A DNA stretch of 64,000 bases, taken from Pseudomonas mohnii. GTDB lineage: Bacteria; Pseudomonadota; Gammaproteobacteria; Pseudomonadales; Pseudomonadaceae. Below are positions 62,252 to 64,000 of this stretch, piece after piece. How positions within the stretch are numbered: position 1 is the first letter of the stretch; every line of letters starts with the position of its first letter. The notes beneath the pieces are model-generated. The model did no database searches. It saw only the letters and a program-made list of their open reading frames with translations, and was not told where the DNA came from. A program made the position numbers and the translations under genes. The stretch covers positions 5,521,501-5,585,500 of the forward strand of contig NZ_FNRV01000001.1 in NCBI RefSeq assembly GCF_900105115.1, given 5' to 3'.

Positions 62252-63949
62252 ATGGATCAACCCAGTGCACATCCGCAGCGCAGCTACACCCGCGGTTCCC
62301 AGGACAAAGCCTTGCTGGCGATGACCATCGGCCAGGCGTTCGACAACACCGCCGCGCAGTACCCGGACGGTGAGGCGTTGGTCGTGCGCCATCAGCAGCT
62401 GCGCTACACCTGGCGGCAATTGGCGGATGCGGCGGACCTGCACGCCAGAGCCCTGCTGGCGCTGGGCTTGCAGACCGGGGACCGCCTGGGGATTTGGGCT
62501 CCGAATTGCGCTCAGTGGTGCATCAGTCAGATCGCCAGTGCGAAAATCGGCGTGATCCTGGTCAACATCAACCCTGCCTACCGCAGTTCCGAACTGGAAT
62601 ACGTGTTGAAGCAATCCGGCTGCCAATGGCTGGTCTGTGCCGGGGCGTTCAAGTCCTCCAATTACCACGCCATGTTGCAAGGCCTGGTGCCGGAACTGGC
62701 GGAGCAATCCATTGGCAAGCTGCAGAGTGATCGCTTGCCGGCGTTGCGCGGCGTCATCAGCCTTGATGCGCAGCCACCCGTCGGTTTCCTGCCCTGGTCG
62801 CAGCTGAGCGATCTGGCGGCCGGTGTGTCGGTCGAGCAATTGCACGAGCGCCAGGACAGCCTGCATTTTGACCAGGCGGTGAATATCCAGTACACCTCCG
62901 GTACCACCGGGTTTCCCAAAGGCGCGACCCTCAGTCACTACAATATTCTCAACAACGGTTACATGGTCGGTGAAAGCCTTGGTCTGAGCGCCGCCGATCG
63001 CCTGGTCATTCCGGTGCCGTTGTACCACTGCTTCGGCATGGTGATGGGCAATCTGGGGTGTATCACCCACGGCAGCACCATGATTTACCCCAGTGACGCC
63101 TTCGATCCGCTGCTGACCCTGAACACCGTCGCCGAAGAGAAAGCCACTGCGCTGTACGGCGTGCCGACCATGTTCATCGCCATGCTCGATCAGCCTCAAC
63201 GTAACGATTTCGATCTGTCGACCCTGCGCACCGGGATCATGGCGGGCGCGACCTGTCCGATTGAGGTGATGCGGCGGGTCATCAGCGAAATGCACATGAG
63301 CGAAGTGCAGATTGCCTACGGCATGACGGAAACCAGTCCGGTGTCCTTGCAGACCGGGCCGTCAGATGACCTGGAGTTGCGCGTGACCACCGTCGGCCGT
63401 ACCCAGCCGCAGCTGGAAAGCAAAATCATTGATGAGGCGGGCAACCTGGTGCCGCGCGGCACCATCGGCGAACTGTGCACCCGCGGTTACAGCGTGATGC
63501 TCGGCTACTGGAACAACCCCGAAGGCACCGCCGAAGCGATCGACCAGGCGGGCTGGATGCATACCGGGGACCTGGCGAGCATGAATGACGAGGGTTACGT
63601 GTGCATTGCCGGGCGCAACAAGGACATGATCATCCGTGGCGGCGAGAACATCTACCCACGGGAGCTGGAGGAGTTCTTCTTCACCCACCCGGCCGTGGCC
63701 GACGTGCAGGTGATCGGGATTCCTTGCTCGCGCTATGGCGAGGAGATTGTTGCCTGGATCAAATTCCACCCCGGTCACAGCGCGACCGAGCAGGAACTGC
63801 AAGCCTGGTGCAAGGAGCGCATCGCGCACTTCAAGACGCCGCGTTACTTCAAGTTCGTTGAGGAGTTTCCGATGACGGTGACCGGCAAGATCCAGAAATT
63901 CCGGATGCGCGAGGTCAGCATCGAGGAGTTGCGTAGCAAGCAGGGCTGA
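62252..63949 (+). CDS. AMP-binding acyl-CoA synthetase, FadD-like
   Basis: A 565-residue acyl-CoA ligase. The P-loop [20 protein letters not shown] (about 212), [31 protein letters not shown] and the C-terminal lysine block [13 protein letters not shown] are all present. It forms acyl-CoA from an organic acid via acyl-AMP. Divergence from liuA across shared LiuR-type operators suggests a branched-chain acid such as isovalerate as substrate, as inference. Start at 62252 after AGGGG. Confidence 0.9.
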   Translation: MDQPSAHPQRSYTRGSQDKALLAMTIGQAFDNTAAQYPDGEALVVRHQQLRYTWRQLADAADLHARALLALGLQTGDRLGIWAPNCAQWCISQIASAKIGVILVNINPAYRSSELEYVLKQSGCQWLVCAGAFKSSNYHAMLQGLVPELAEQSIGKLQSDRLPALRGVISLDAQPPVGFLPWSQLSDLAAGVSVEQLHERQDSLHFDQAVNIQYTSGTTGFPKGATLSHYNILNNGYMVGESLGLSAADRLVIPVPLYHCFGMVMGNLGCITHGSTMIYPSDAFDPLLTLNTVAEEKATALYGVPTMFIAMLDQPQRNDFDLSTLRTGIMAGATCPIEVMRRVISEMHMSEVQIAYGMTETSPVSLQTGPSDDLELRVTTVGRTQPQLESKIIDEAGNLVPRGTIGELCTRGYSVMLGYWNNPEGTAEAIDQAGWMHTGDLASMNDEGYVCIAGRNKDMIIRGGENIYPRELEEFFFTHPAVADVQVIGIPCSRYGEEIVAWIKFHPGHSATEQELQAWCKERIAHFKTPRYFKFVEEFPMTVTGKIQKFRMREVSIEELRSKQG

Positions 63950-63958
63950 CCAGGCCTT

Positions 63959-64000
63959 TTGTAGGAGCGAGCCTGCTCCGGGCGGCGTTCCGACGAAGAA
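63959..64000. repeat. partial intergenic palindrome at the right edge
   Basis: TTGTAGGAGCGAGCCTGCTC followed by CGGGCGGCGTTCCGACGA. The GGGCGGCGTTCCGAC loop is shared with the repeat at 3773; the other arm is cut off by the window end. Confidence 0.7.

Overview
The window is a stretch of chromosome from a fluorescent Pseudomonas, most likely of the P. fluorescens species complex. The evidence is the core block folD–tRNAs–tig–clpP–clpX–lon–hupB–ppiD, a PrrF-type iron sRNA, DUF6124 and DUF1993 proteins, the leucine/isovalerate (liu) operon, phosphonate genes phnW/phnX, and many short inverted repeats with the GGGAGCGAGCCTGCTCGC-type core that litter intergenic spaces of this group. I see no prophage, insertion sequence, CRISPR array or rRNA.

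Layout. 1–3.7 kb: start of a U32 peptidase-like tRNA-modification gene (cut by the window edge), an AI-2E family permease, two small orphan proteins, a shikimate-dehydrogenase-like enzyme and a broken cupin gene. 4.7–10.8 kb: a same-strand cluster for lipid-linked sugar transfer (uronate epimerase, DPM-type GT2, LAB_N membrane protein, two ArnT-like GT-C transferases and an SdiA-regulated β-propeller). It is best read as an envelope-glycan (lipid A/LPS core) decoration system. 10.9–19.2 kb: DUF1993, SstT, an MFS exporter, NhaR, a small lipoprotein, TerC, a C39-like lipoprotein, two small acidic proteins and PbpG. 19.4–30.1 kb: conserved housekeeping block folD, tRNA-Arg/His/Leu/His, tig, clpPX, lon, hupB, a degenerate tRNA-like element and ppiD. 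30.2–36.9 kb: DUF2242 lipoprotein, a 28-residue protein, an AraC regulator next to a nitrilase-fold protein that lacks catalytic residues, FadH and a PLP-dependent desulfhydrase/deaminase. 37–44.6 kb: cytochrome b561 and a 2-aminoethylphosphonate (AEP) catabolic region (phnX, phnW, two LysR regulators, an OPA-type transporter, a FAD amine oxidoreductase). 44.6–50 kb: an orphan short VgrG, a YebC paralogue, an LRR–protein kinase fusion and a ZapE-like ATPase. 50–53.1 kb: an ECF sigma/anti-sigma pair divergent from an SrpA-like catalase and a cytochrome b561, with two matching ECF-type promoters between them. 53.2–56.3 kb: M14 carboxypeptidase, PrrF sRNA with Fur box, DUF6124 and an S24-type repressor lacking its serine. 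56.3–64 kb: liuABCD (3-methylcrotonyl-CoA branch of leucine degradation) divergent from an acyl-CoA synthetase, with two LiuR-type operators between.

The strongest candidates for under-described biology are the glycan-decoration cluster, the ECF–catalase–b561 module with its paired promoters, the AEP region with its FAD oxidoreductase, the decayed tRNA-Asp-like element after hupB, the LRR–kinase fusion, and several proteins that keep a fold but have lost catalytic residues (nitrilase, S24, C39). All functions are inferred from sequence reading; no database search was run.
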